Origin: Reichenbachiella versicolor
GTDB taxonomy: Bacteria > Bacteroidota > Bacteroidia > Cytophagales > Cyclobacteriaceae
Length of the DNA: 38,843 bases
Direction of reading: 5' to 3'
NCBI RefSeq assembly: GCF_003171675.1
Contig: NZ_QFZQ01000017.1
Location: 1-38,843, forward strand
Shown: positions 26,633 to 33,916 of the stretch, one piece after another
Layout of the letters: the number at the start of each line of letters is the position of its first letter
How positions within the stretch are numbered: position 1 is the first letter of the stretch
Program-made: the position numbers and the translations under genes
The notes under the pieces: generated by a model
Database searches by the model: none
Told to the model about the DNA's origin: nothing
The model's input: only the letters and a program-made list of their open reading frames with translations

Positions 26633-29044
26633 ATGAAACCAACTACTATTCACCTTATTAGGATTTATTTCCTATTCCAATTTATTAATCCAATTTTTCT
26701 ATCTCAAGCTCAACATCACCATCATAAAGGAGTATCGAATAATATTAGGTTTGATATGGAGACCTATAAGAGAATGCTTTCAATGCGCAAAGAAAGTGTA
26801 GATGCGGATGAAACTGAGTTTGGTAGCTGGGAAACCGTTATTCCAGAGATCAACGGAGCTGCAGTAGGTCGTATCTTAGGCATGCAGACTGTACATAATG
26901 TGTTACTTCCTTCGGGGAAAATTTTAATAACCAGTGGAAGTAGTTGGAGAAACTTTAAAGGGATTCAGTATTATCCTAATCATCCAGAACCTGCTCCGGC
27001 AGTTGGTCTTTTCAATATGTACAATGACCCATTTAGAAATAGCCGTTATGTAAATGATACGTTTCCTAATTATCGCAAAGTAAATTACTATAATCTAGTC
27101 AACAACACTGCAATATATGACCCAGTAGATAATTCCTTTTATCGAGTTCCACATCCTATTCCTATAGATGATCCCAATGATACTACTCGTTTCATTCCCA
27201 GTGATTTATTTTGTAGTGGTCACTTACAACTACCTGATGGTAATCCACTATTCCTTGGGGGAACTCAATACTATTTTCCATATCGAACGGGAACCAACAG
27301 TACCTTTATTTTTGATTGGAAAAAAGAGCTTGAAGTAGATTGGAAAACAGTTGATTGGAGAGTAATGCCTAACGAAAATTCACCACACTATCTGTGGACT
27401 TTTTCAGGGTTGATGAAGAGAGGAAGGTGGTATCCATCCATTGTCCCACTTATTGATGGACGATTTGTTATCTTCAGTGGCTTTGTAGGTTTTGATAAAG
27501 GGTTTCCAGCCATGTATCGTTTTCAAATCAATTCTTACATAGAGTTTTTCAATCCATATGAATTCTCTACCCAAGCCCCTCAAAAAGCATGGAGAGCCGT
27601 CGATGTTCAAGATAAACCCGAAAGTCCATTTACAACTCTTATCAATCCCAATTTTGAACCCACAGAATGTACAGATTTAGAGTTTCAGACATATTGGGAG
27701 TCTATTTCTTGTAAGAATGAATTTCCTCTGCCATGTGACTGTAATGACGCTTGTCTGAGAAGCAATCAATACGATGCGTTTAAGCTCTATCCAAATAACT
27801 ATCTAGTACAGCCTAACAAAATTTATCTTACACGAGAAGGTGACTGGGTAAGTTTACGTACTTCAGATGCAGCCTATATGAGAAAAACTAAAAAAACATA
27901 CTATATGGATGTAATTGGTACTGATGATAAGCCTGATGTTTCTTTTAGTTATGGTCCTGACCGCCCTAAAAATGTCACTTCTTACGGTACCTCATATTTA
28001 GATCCCAATTCCAAAAATATTACCATAATAGGAGGTCAACCCACATCAGAGGGTACACTACTTCCTTTGGATTCCAAAAATCCAACACATTTTGCTGGAG
28101 GAAGAGGAAGTAGAAAAAAAGAAGAATTTTGGTTTAATGATGGTATCCTAAAAGATCAGAAGTGGACTATGGATGACGATTTTTTAGGAACCGAATTAGA
28201 AGATGACCGAACTATGTTGACTGCCATTATTTTACCTACTAAACAAGTGCTCATCATCAATGGAGGAAACTATGACTTTTATGGCGCAGTATTTTTCCCA
28301 ATATTACTCACACCCAATTATGATTCGAGTGGTAAGTTCATAGACTACGAGAGAAAAAGAATGAGTGCGGCGGTAGAACCACGATTATATCATAACGCTG
28401 CTTTGTTGCTTCCCAATGGTAAAGTGTGGGTATCAGGTGGTAATAGTGCACGAGCTTCAGTAAGTAAGGTGTTTCCAGAACCTGATGATCAAAACAGGAA
28501 GGGTCAACCTAAACCTGACTTGAGTTTGGTGGACGTTGATATTTATTTTTTCAATGATGGACAGATGGCAAAGGCTCAGAAAGGAATGCAATATGCACCC
28601 ACGGAAAATTGGACTGCTGAGATTTTTTCCCCTCCTTATATTCATATTGATGATAACCGTACTGTTGCGATAGAGAGTATAGAAAAAGTAAGTCGAGGAG
28701 GTAGGTACGAATTCATGAAAAATATAGGGGGAAGTCCGTTTTACTTGTTTAAGTCTAACAGTGAGTATGAATTGGTTTTGAAAGATTTGCCAAAAGAAGG
28801 TAGTAAACTAGCTGAAGTTGTAATGATTAAGCTTCCTTCTTTTACGCATAACTGGAACAATGGTCAGCATTTTGTGAATATAGATATCAAGAAACAGTCT
28901 GATAATAAAGTAACTATTCAAACTCCAAACATGCAACAAGAACTAATTCCTCCAGGGTACTATATGCTTTTTTATGTGGACAAGAAGGGAAAACCTTCTC
29001 TCGCACAGATGGTTCGTTTTGATGACAAAGCTGTTGCACCGTAA
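26633..29044 (+). CDS. Secreted galactose-oxidase-like copper radical oxidase
   Basis: An 803-residue protein with an N-terminal signal peptide, a His cluster just after it (HHHHK), a kelch-type beta-propeller and a C-terminal DUF1929 Ig-like domain (from about residue 655, AEIFSPPYIH). By motif match to fungal galactose oxidase, all copper and cofactor residues have counterparts: Cys194 (FCSGHLQLPDGN) and Tyr267 (RWYPSI) for the Tyr-Cys cofactor, Tyr586-His587 (RLYHNAALLLPNG) and His739 (FTHNWNNGQ). Such enzymes oxidise primary alcohols or aldehydes and make H2O2. It is larger than galactose oxidase, with extra loops including a Cys-rich one (about 346-374). No C-terminal sorting domain is seen. 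Confidence 0.88.
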   Translation: MKPTTIHLIRIYFLFQFINPIFLSQAQHHHHKGVSNNIRFDMETYKRMLSMRKESVDADETEFGSWETVIPEINGAAVGRILGMQTVHNVLLPSGKILITSGSSWRNFKGIQYYPNHPEPAPAVGLFNMYNDPFRNSRYVNDTFPNYRKVNYYNLVNNTAIYDPVDNSFYRVPHPIPIDDPNDTTRFIPSDLFCSGHLQLPDGNPLFLGGTQYYFPYRTGTNSTFIFDWKKELEVDWKTVDWRVMPNENSPHYLWTFSGLMKRGRWYPSIVPLIDGRFVIFSGFVGFDKGFPAMYRFQINSYIEFFNPYEFSTQAPQKAWRAVDVQDKPESPFTTLINPNFEPTECTDLEFQTYWESISCKNEFPLPCDCNDACLRSNQYDAFKLYPNNYLVQPNKIYLTREGDWVSLRTSDAAYMRKTKKTYYMDVIGTDDKPDVSFSYGPDRPKNVTSYGTSYLDPNSKNITIIGGQPTSEGTLLPLDSKNPTHFAGGRGSRKKEEFWFNDGILKDQKWTMDDDFLGTELEDDRTMLTAIILPTKQVLIINGGNYDFYGAVFFPILLTPNYDSSGKFIDYERKRMSAAVEPRLYHNAALLLPNGKVWVSGGNSARASVSKVFPEPDDQNRKGQPKPDLSLVDVDIYFFNDGQMAKAQKGMQYAPTENWTAEIFSPPYIHIDDNRTVAIESIEKVSRGGRYEFMKNIGGSPFYLFKSNSEYELVLKDLPKEGSKLAEVVMIKLPSFTHNWNNGQHFVNIDIKKQSDNKVTIQTPNMQQELIPPGYYMLFYVDKKGKPSLAQMVRFDDKAVAP

Positions 29045-29320
29045 GATTCTTTATAAGAGTAGATTTTATTTTTCATTAGTCTAAGTGCACAGTTCTCTAT
29101 AGTCTGTTAATTTTTATTTCTATAAACTAGATAAATGCTTAAAAGGTAGGTTGATGTATGATACCTTAGACGAGTTTTAATTATTTACCACAGTCATTAG
29201 ATCAAAGCTTTTATATATAAAGACAGTGATGTTGAATTCGATTTGAATGAGCATATACTATATATTAGAAGTAGTGATAAATAATTTCGCTAACATATAT
29301 GGAAATACAAGTAGAATAGA

Positions 29321-29761
29321 ATGAACAACTTTCAGAAATCAAAAGCATGTTATAGAAGTTTAAAAAAGTACAAGTATCAGTTAGTCGAGGAATTTGTTTA
29401 TGACACCGGCATATCAGGGTTTGATATTGATCAGCCATTTATAAAACTGAATAATGAAGGTGTACTAACAGTTTCAAAAAATTATGCTTGGGATGGGGCA
29501 AGTGGTCCCACGATAGATACTAAAAACTCTATGCGAGCTTCATTAGTACATGATGCTTTATATCAATTAATGAGAGAAAGGTTGTTGTCACAGGATCAAG
29601 TCAAACCGGCTGATCAATTATTCGAGAAAATGTTAAGAAATGATGGAATGAGTGCTATTAGAGCTCGAATTTGGTATTTAGGGTTAAGATTAGCCAATGG
29701 TATGGCTGCAAAACCAGGAACTCAAAAACCACCAAAAATTATCTGTGTTCCGAAAGACTAG
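29321..29761 (+). CDS. DUF1353 family protein
   Basis: A 146-residue protein with the DUF1353 signature: NYAWDGASGPTID followed by SLVHDALYQLM in the middle third. The family is found in phages and bacteria. Its conserved D-H pair suggests a metal site, but no function is known. It stands alone, with about 275 bases of featureless AT-rich DNA upstream and about 245 downstream. Confidence 0.8.
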   Translation: MNNFQKSKACYRSLKKYKYQLVEEFVYDTGISGFDIDQPFIKLNNEGVLTVSKNYAWDGASGPTIDTKNSMRASLVHDALYQLMRERLLSQDQVKPADQLFEKMLRNDGMSAIRARIWYLGLRLANGMAAKPGTQKPPKIICVPKD

Positions 29762-30007
29762 GTTTTCAAAGCAACTAGTTTTAAAAGCCCGAGGTATTTT
29801 GGTAGGGAATACTAAGTATCGTTATTGCTGATATTTGGATTAAGTCACTCTTTAAAAAGTGATTTCTTAAGTTCAATTGAAATATTGCAAGATCCTTTAA
29901 TAAGTATTTAAGAAACTGATTTAGTGGTAGTTAAATGTGTTATATAAAATAAATAATTGGCTAGATTTAAACCAGCAATTTGAGAATATAATCTAAATCC
30001 CGTCTGT

Positions 30008-30385
30008 ATGAATTCTCTCTTGCCACTTAATAATGCCTCCGGTACTGCTAAAATTTCTCATTCAAATTTACATGACTCAAGTTATCAGTTAGCTAACTTT
30101 GATAAAACCTCAGGTGCACAATCATTTAGTTCTCACAAGATTAACCGTTTACATAGAGAGGAGTACTTTAGAAAATTAAATCAAGTACATTTTGATACTT
30201 TAACTAATAGAGAAAGGGAAGTACTGACTAAAATTGTTTTAGGGTTAAAGGTTCAGTCAGTTGCTGAAGAACTATTTATTAGCATCCATACAGTCCAACA
30301 ACACAAGAAGAATATCAAGAAAAAATTAAACACTAGATCGATGCATGATCTTATGATGTATGCTTTGGCATTTGATCTGATCTAA
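30008..30385 (+). CDS. Small LuxR-type HTH transcription factor
   Basis: A 125-residue protein. The C-terminal 65 residues are a canonical GerE/LuxR HTH (LTNREREVLTKIVLGLKVQSVAEELFISIHTVQQHKKNI in pieces), with the expected TxREREVL start and a basic recognition helix. The N-terminal 60 residues are polar, low in complexity and show no receiver domain. It is probably a stand-alone DNA-binding protein or the remnant of a larger regulator. Confidence 0.8.
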   Translation: MNSLLPLNNASGTAKISHSNLHDSSYQLANFDKTSGAQSFSSHKINRLHREEYFRKLNQVHFDTLTNREREVLTKIVLGLKVQSVAEELFISIHTVQQHKKNIKKKLNTRSMHDLMMYALAFDLI

Positions 30386-30429
30386 ACGAATGCCTATTAC
30401 AAATTGTGTTTTTTCAAAAGAATGAAGCT

Positions 30430-30450
30430 CCCCGACCCAAGGGTACGGGG
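30430..30450. repeat. REP-like GC-rich hairpin
   Basis: CCCCG-ACCC, two A, then GGGT-A-CGGGG forms a 9-bp stem with one bulged base. It stands out in AT-rich DNA and is followed by degenerate sequence with similar GC-rich blocks (AGGCCGAAGG, AAGGGG). It resembles REP-type interspersed repeats of this phylum. A short frame through it (30406-30606) does not look like a gene. Confidence 0.5.
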
Positions 30451-30589
30451 TATGTTTGGTGTTTTATTTCTACTAGGCCGAAGGTAAGGGGAATTGAAGC
30501 TAACGATATGGTTTGGATGAAAGTCAAAGGAGTAAGGGTGAATCACGAATTTGATTTGAATGAATGGGTAAATTACTACTATCAAGGTT

Positions 30590-30889
30590 TTGAGATCCAT
30601 TTATAATAGTTTAGGTGTAAATCCAATAGCGTCAATTCTTACTGAAGACCCTAGTTTTTTAATATTTCCAAATCCTTCAAACACTCAAAACATAAAGATA
30701 GAGACAACTAAGTGGTCGGGAGCGAAAGTGTCTATTTTCAATATTTTAGGAGATGTTCTACTATCAGCCAGTATGACTAGTACTGAGCAGTCAATTGATG
30801 TTTCTGGTCTGGCTAACGGTCTTTATATCATAGAATTAATTTCAAAAGAAGGTACTAAATCTAAAAGCAACCTCGTTATTGCCAAGTAA
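30590..30889 (+). pseudogene. Orphan T9SS type A C-terminal sorting domain
   Basis: The frame encodes only the tail of a secreted protein: FLIFPNPS...KVSIFNILGDVLL...IDVSGLANGLYIIELISKEG...LVIAK, the por-secretion-system C-terminal domain that targets proteins to the type IX machinery. There is no signal peptide, no cargo domain and no ATG start (the frame opens with TTG). It is best read as a broken gene end. Confidence 0.75.
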
Positions 30890-31054
30890 GTGTATAGTAG
30901 ATGTAAGAAAACTATATGCTTTCATATCATGAAAATGGTATAAATGATTTTGCATTCATGTGGCTCGTCATCTTGGATTACTCTTCTTCATTTTTTTAGA
31001 AGAGAGTTTCTAGATGGCGACCACACATTTAGTATCTAACAGAAATTGTATTTA

Positions 31055-31355
31055 TCAGTGCTTAATGAATTTAAAGGGGTCACTTTTTGAAGTAACTAAC
31101 CAGTATACTCCAGGCTGTAAACTTTCTATTTCGATGCTGCCATTTATGACACGTTTCTTAGTTTGATCGTCTGTATCATCAAAATCACCAAGACCATCTA
31201 TGTCCCAATCAAATTGATAGGGGGGCTCCTGAGCTGATATTTAGGTCTATAGCTACATCATCATGAAAGCTAGCGTTAGTAATGGATGCTTCTAAAACCA
31301 AGGGTGAGGCAAGAAGGCTAGAGAGATACAAGCAAAGAAAGGTGACAATAGTGAG
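31055..31355 (-). pseudogene. Frameshifted SprB-repeat-like secreted protein remnant
   Basis: On the minus strand a hydrophobic leader-like stretch (VTFLCLYLSSLLASPLVL) is followed by EASITNASFHDDVAIDLNISSGAP. The frame then breaks at a run of six C (G on the plus strand, about 31220-31225). One base fewer would continue with YQFDWDIDGLGDFDDTDDQ and the tail LQPGVYWLVTSKS before the stop at 31055. The pattern is that of an SprB-type adhesin repeat. No ATG start is present. A sequencing error in the homopolymer is possible, but the missing start favours a true pseudogene. Confidence 0.55.
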
Positions 31356-31385
31356 TCAAAAGATATTTTCTTATCCCAGATACGT

Positions 31386-31499
31386 CTTAAACTAATTTAC
31401 TTCTATCCCGATGAGGTAGTCCCCATTCAAATCACAGATTTGGTTGAAAACGCAGAGATAGTAAAAGGTACTCACGTTGAAGTCTTGTGCCATACGTAA
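31386..31499 (+). pseudogene. Second T9SS sorting-domain fragment
   Basis: A stop-terminated frame without a start reads LKLIYFYPDEVVPIQITDLV then ENAEIVKGTHVEV. It matches the typical opening of a T9SS C-terminal domain (FYPNPVxxxLQITGLxxNAEIVKVYNV) and then degenerates. It overlaps no functional gene. Confidence 0.5.
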
Positions 31500-31568
31500 A
31501 GTTTCAATTTCTAGATTTATAGAGCGGTATTGAAATTATGTGGAGTAACATGTTAGGCATTTTAAAAC

Positions 31569-33296
31569 TTAAAACTCATACTTCTCAGCCCATTCTAGAC
31601 CTTTCGGCAGTTCGCAATTATTGAATTCCAAATGAATTACTCTTCTGTTTTTCCGATTGACCGTCTTAGATGAGGAGTGTAGAAGGAGAGGCTTCATCAA
31701 CTGTATTCCTCCAGCTCTTACTTCACATGTAGAAGGGACACTGTTTTCAGTGATTAGCTTTATTTCTTCATTAGACAATAGTTTCTTGTGTGATCCTGGT
31801 AAAACGTGCAATGCACCATTTTCATAATCTGTATCATCCAGATGAATTCTAATAGTTATGGTATTATTTAATATTTCTTCGGGAGGTCTAACACCAAAAT
31901 AACCTTCCTTCTTAGTCCAACCAGTATACCCATCAATTTCTACTTTGTGTTGTACATTGATGGTTGTGTCTTGGTGCCATGTAACATACCAATTAGACAT
32001 AGCAGGCTTATCGAAAAAGATAGCTTTACTCAGAAAGTATCCATCACCAAGAGAAGATAGTATGCTTTTAATATTGCTATTGATTATATATTCCTTCAGC
32101 TCGGGAATCTTTTCAAGAACGGATCTTATGGCATAAACATCTCCAGGTTGAGGATGATCTTGCTTGTACTTGAATAGGAAAGCTCCCATTTTACCAAGTG
32201 ACTTTCTCGTATAAATGGAGTTCACAATTAGGTATCCTCTGTTCGCTAATTTCTTAGCGTAATGGGGGAGCTTTTGATCACTTAATTCTGTATTGTAGGT
32301 GTCCAGAGCGTGGTTAATTCTTTCTTTGATTTTTGATCGTAATCTAGGCGGTGACAGTACTTTCATAGATTCTCCGAAAGAAAGGATCTCTTTTTCTAAT
32401 TCGAAGTTAAGCTGAACGTCTATGGCTATTATTACACCTTCTTTCGTTTTTTCGACCAATCGTTGACTGTGATGCAGAGGTTTAGTTAGAACGTATGGAG
32501 CGTGTATGCCATAAACCATGAGACGTACTTCCTGAGTCGAGTCTCCAACATTGACTGTTGCTCCGATTACATCTCTAAAGTGGTTTGCTAGGTCATAATC
32601 GTCGTAACTGATAGATGTTTCTTCAAGTGTTCCCAGTTCTTCGATACGGTCTAATGCCAGCATCATAAAATGCTCCTTTGTTTTCTTTTTACCAAGAACA
32701 AACCAACGATTTCGCCATTCTTTCAGTAGTGCAGGGTGAAATCTAAAGGTAGAGGAACTACGAGCTTTGAAAGATTGGTAGGTAATAGACAATACCTTTT
32801 GTTTTGAAACTGCTTGAAAAATGGGGTCAATAAATTCCAGCCCTTTAAGATTTTCATTCTTTTCAATATCAATAATCGGCCTGTCTTTTGTTTTAGATAC
32901 ATGAATCTTGTTCTCAAGCTTTTGTATCATACCACTTAGTTCCTGGAAATGAGTAAAGCCTTTAAACTCTTTTAAGATGTCCACTACCTCAGTAAGCTTA
33001 TCAATATCTTGATCCGTAAGAGGAATATTAGTGATGGTATATTCAGGATCCTCATAGGAGTAGTATTTCTTTTCTGAGACAATGATTGGCGCATGATACC
33101 CCAGTTTATCACTTCTCATCATCTGAATATCCATTTGCACCGTGCGTTTGCTTACACCTTTCTCAATACCTTCATAATCATATAAGGCATCAGAACAAGC
33201 TTCAATCAAGTCTTCAAGAGTCCATTGACGATATCTGTTTCTAAGACATTTATCAATGGTTTTGTATCTAATAAGGGCGTTTCTATTTACTGGCAT
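31569..33296 (-). CDS. WYL-type regulator fused to a PhyH-family 2OG dioxygenase
   Basis: 575 residues from MPVNRNALIRYKTIDKCLRN (ATG at 33296), the usual start of Bacteroidota WYL regulators. The frame is open to 33449, but those 51 residues run into the operator and hairpin region. Residues 1-90 form the winged-HTH part, 150-240 the WYL domain (ITYQSF, FRFHPALLKEWRNRWFVLG) and 255-335 the WCX extension. From about 340 a phytanoyl-CoA-dioxygenase-like domain follows, with the iron motif WHQD (His441, Asp443), HVLPGSHK, the distal His540 and Arg551/552 for 2-oxoglutarate. All iron ligands are present, so it may be active. It is divergent from the RNA array and RtcB operon and is the natural regulator candidate. 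WYL domains in other systems bind nucleic-acid ligands. Confidence 0.88.
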   Translation of the reverse strand: MPVNRNALIRYKTIDKCLRNRYRQWTLEDLIEACSDALYDYEGIEKGVSKRTVQMDIQMMRSDKLGYHAPIIVSEKKYYSYEDPEYTITNIPLTDQDIDKLTEVVDILKEFKGFTHFQELSGMIQKLENKIHVSKTKDRPIIDIEKNENLKGLEFIDPIFQAVSKQKVLSITYQSFKARSSSTFRFHPALLKEWRNRWFVLGKKKTKEHFMMLALDRIEELGTLEETSISYDDYDLANHFRDVIGATVNVGDSTQEVRLMVYGIHAPYVLTKPLHHSQRLVEKTKEGVIIAIDVQLNFELEKEILSFGESMKVLSPPRLRSKIKERINHALDTYNTELSDQKLPHYAKKLANRGYLIVNSIYTRKSLGKMGAFLFKYKQDHPQPGDVYAIRSVLEKIPELKEYIINSNIKSILSSLGDGYFLSKAIFFDKPAMSNWYVTWHQDTTINVQHKVEIDGYTGWTKKEGYFGVRPPEEILNNTITIRIHLDDTDYENGALHVLPGSHKKLLSNEEIKLITENSVPSTCEVRAGGIQLMKPLLLHSSSKTVNRKNRRVIHLEFNNCELPKGLEWAEKYEF

Positions 33297-33333
33297 CCGC
33301 AAAAAATTTCTTAAAAAAACGAAAATAATTTGA

Positions 33334-33372
33334 CTACGCAAAAAGACTGCGTAGTAGGCTTTCAACTTTGAA
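33334..33372 (+). promoter_or_regulatory. Composite dyad, copy 1 (before the tRNA-like array)
   Basis: CTACGCA-N7-TGCGTAG (perfect 7-bp dyad), 6 bases, then TTCAA-ct-TTGAA. The same 39-base arrangement recurs at 35248-35286 before rtcB, in the same orientation. The second dyad contains CAACTTTG, close to the -7 box TAnnTTTG, and no TTG stands at -33. That suggests an activator-dependent promoter for the plus-strand array and SPFH gene. The site is also 38 bases upstream of the WYL start, so it could control both directions. Confidence 0.65.
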
Positions 33373-33401
33373 TCATCAATAAGCACAGACGGTGCAGCTA
33401 C

Positions 33402-33429
33402 CCCCGCCACTATTAGAACAGTGGCGGGG
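33402..33429 (+). other. Strong 10-bp hairpin at the head of the array
   Basis: CCCCGCCACT at 33402-33411 pairs perfectly with AGTGGCGGGG at 33420-33429 (8-base loop ATTAGAAC). It is very GC-rich for this genome, lies 30 bases after composite dyad copy 1 and ends 7 bases before the first tRNA-like unit. It has no T-tract. It could be a 5' cap or processing signal of the array transcript. On the minus strand it would be upstream of the WYL coding start. Confidence 0.65.
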
Positions 33430-33436
33430 TAATAAT

Positions 33437-33524
33437 GGGAATGCGTCAATGATGGAGAGTTGAGTCCTGACGAAAAATGTCGGGATGCTGAATTGCTGAA
33501 TAGGTTCGAATCCTATCATTCCCA
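33437..33524 (+). ncRNA. tRNA-like RNA, conventional order, unusual anticodon arm
   Basis: A cloverleaf of 88 bases: acceptor GGGAATG (33437-33443) with CATTCCC (33517-33523) and A at 33524. The D arm is TCAA/TTGA (33446-33449, 33460-33463) with GG in the loop. The T arm is ATAGG-TTCGAAT-CCTAT (33500-33516). The anticodon arm is abnormal: TCCTGAC pairs with GTCGGGA (7 bp, one G-T) around GAAAAAT, which has no U33. A 14-base variable region contains the near-repeat TGCTGA/TTGCTGA. Position 8 is C instead of the usual T. It is a tRNA mimic, or a decayed tRNA, and probably not a decoding tRNA. Confidence 0.7.
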
Positions 33525-33634
33525 CGAAATCTAAGTTGTCAGATTAAAACCTGATGAGAGTTTCTGTATGGCTCCATAGTATCCTGCCTTTTGGGGATTG
33601 GATATGCTTTTTGACTGATGACATTTTTCACCAG

Positions 33635-33711
33635 TTTGTAGGACGCAGGTTCGAATCCTGCTCTCGACAATGTCGAGATAACTCAGTTTGGTTAGAGTAG
33701 CAAACCATGAA
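33635..33711 (+). ncRNA. Circularly permuted tRNA-like unit X
   Basis: The 3' half comes first: anticodon-stem strand TTTGT (33635-33639), variable loop AGGAC, T arm GCAGG-TTCGAAT-CCTGC (33645-33661) and acceptor TCTCGAC (33662-33668). After only AAT follows its own 5' half: acceptor GTCGAGA (33672-33678), TA, D arm ACTC/GAGT with canonical A14, GG and A21 (33681-33698), A, and anticodon-stem strand GCAAA (33700-33704). GCAAA pairs with TTTGT (one G-T) and the 7-bp acceptor is perfect. The outer ends therefore lie in the anticodon loop. The loop bases (CCATGAA after 33704) do not allow a sure anticodon, and the expected U33 is absent. Confidence 0.75.
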
Positions 33712-33713
33712 TT

Positions 33714-33812
33714 GTGGGTTCGAATCCCACTTCCAAACTTTATTGGAATAGTGTAATTGGCAACACGCCGGATTTAGGTTCCGAATGTAGAAGTCGTCAA
33801 CTTCTAAAACAT
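33714..33812 (+). ncRNA. Circularly permuted tRNA-like unit Y, anticodon UAG
   Basis: The 3' part comes first: T arm GTGGG-TTCGAAT-CCCAC (33714-33730) and acceptor TTCCAA (33731-33736). After 6 bases comes the 5' part: TTGGAA (33743-33748, 6-bp acceptor), TA, D arm GTGT/ACAC (33751-33766, loop with GG) and anticodon arm CCGGA-TTTAGGT-TCCGA (33768-33784). The anticodon arm has one mismatch at its base, U33 and anticodon TAG. A hairpin TAGAAGT-cgtca-ACTTCTA (33788-33806) then stands where a class II long variable arm would be, as in tRNA-Leu. The break thus falls between variable arm and T arm. The unit begins 2 bases after unit X ends. Confidence 0.7.
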
Positions 33813-33817
33813 GACTC

Positions 33818-33916
33818 CTTGAGATGGTCTGCAATCCATCCTGTAGAAGGTCTGGTACTGAACTACAGTCTGGATATGATCCTGAAACGTCAGGATATCG
33901 ATTAGTTAGTCTCAAG
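33818..33916 (+). ncRNA. Multi-hairpin RNA module closed by a 7-bp stem
   Basis: CTTGAGA (33818-33824) pairs with TCTCAAG (33910-33916). Inside are three hairpins: GATGG/CCATC (33823-33840, competing with two bases of the closing stem), CTGTAG/CTACAG (33841-33868, 16-base loop) and ATCCTGA-aacg-TCAGGAT (33879-33896). The overall plan (closing stem plus three arms) is cloverleaf-like, but there is no TTCGAAT T-loop. It could be a further, strongly diverged tRNA mimic or a Y-RNA-like element. Two small hairpins (33937-33953 and 34003-34019) follow before the SPFH gene. Confidence 0.5.

Noticed and set aside
30406-30606. Possible 66-residue gene
   Set aside because: Its first part is the REP-like hairpin and the composition (NEAPRPKGTGY) is typical of translated repeats.
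33297-33449. N-terminal extension of the WYL-PhyH protein by 51 residues
   Set aside because: It would cover the composite dyad and the 10-bp hairpin. WYL relatives begin at the MPVN(R/K)NALIRYK start chosen here.
33551-33621. Two CTGATGA motifs (33551, 33615) that recall hammerhead ribozyme cores or C/D-box RNAs
   Set aside because: No GAAAC strand or stem II partner at the right distance for a hammerhead, and no box D pairing or bacterial precedent for C/D RNAs.
33672-33738. Conventional tRNA made of the 5' half of unit X and the T arm of unit Y
   Set aside because: The acceptor strands GTCGAGA and TTCCAAA do not pair and only 14 bases remain for anticodon arm plus variable loop. The permuted reading explains the pairing better.
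33628-33915. Open frames on both strands through the tRNA-like array
   Set aside because: They run through T-loops and acceptor stems, have no start signals and give no protein-like composition.
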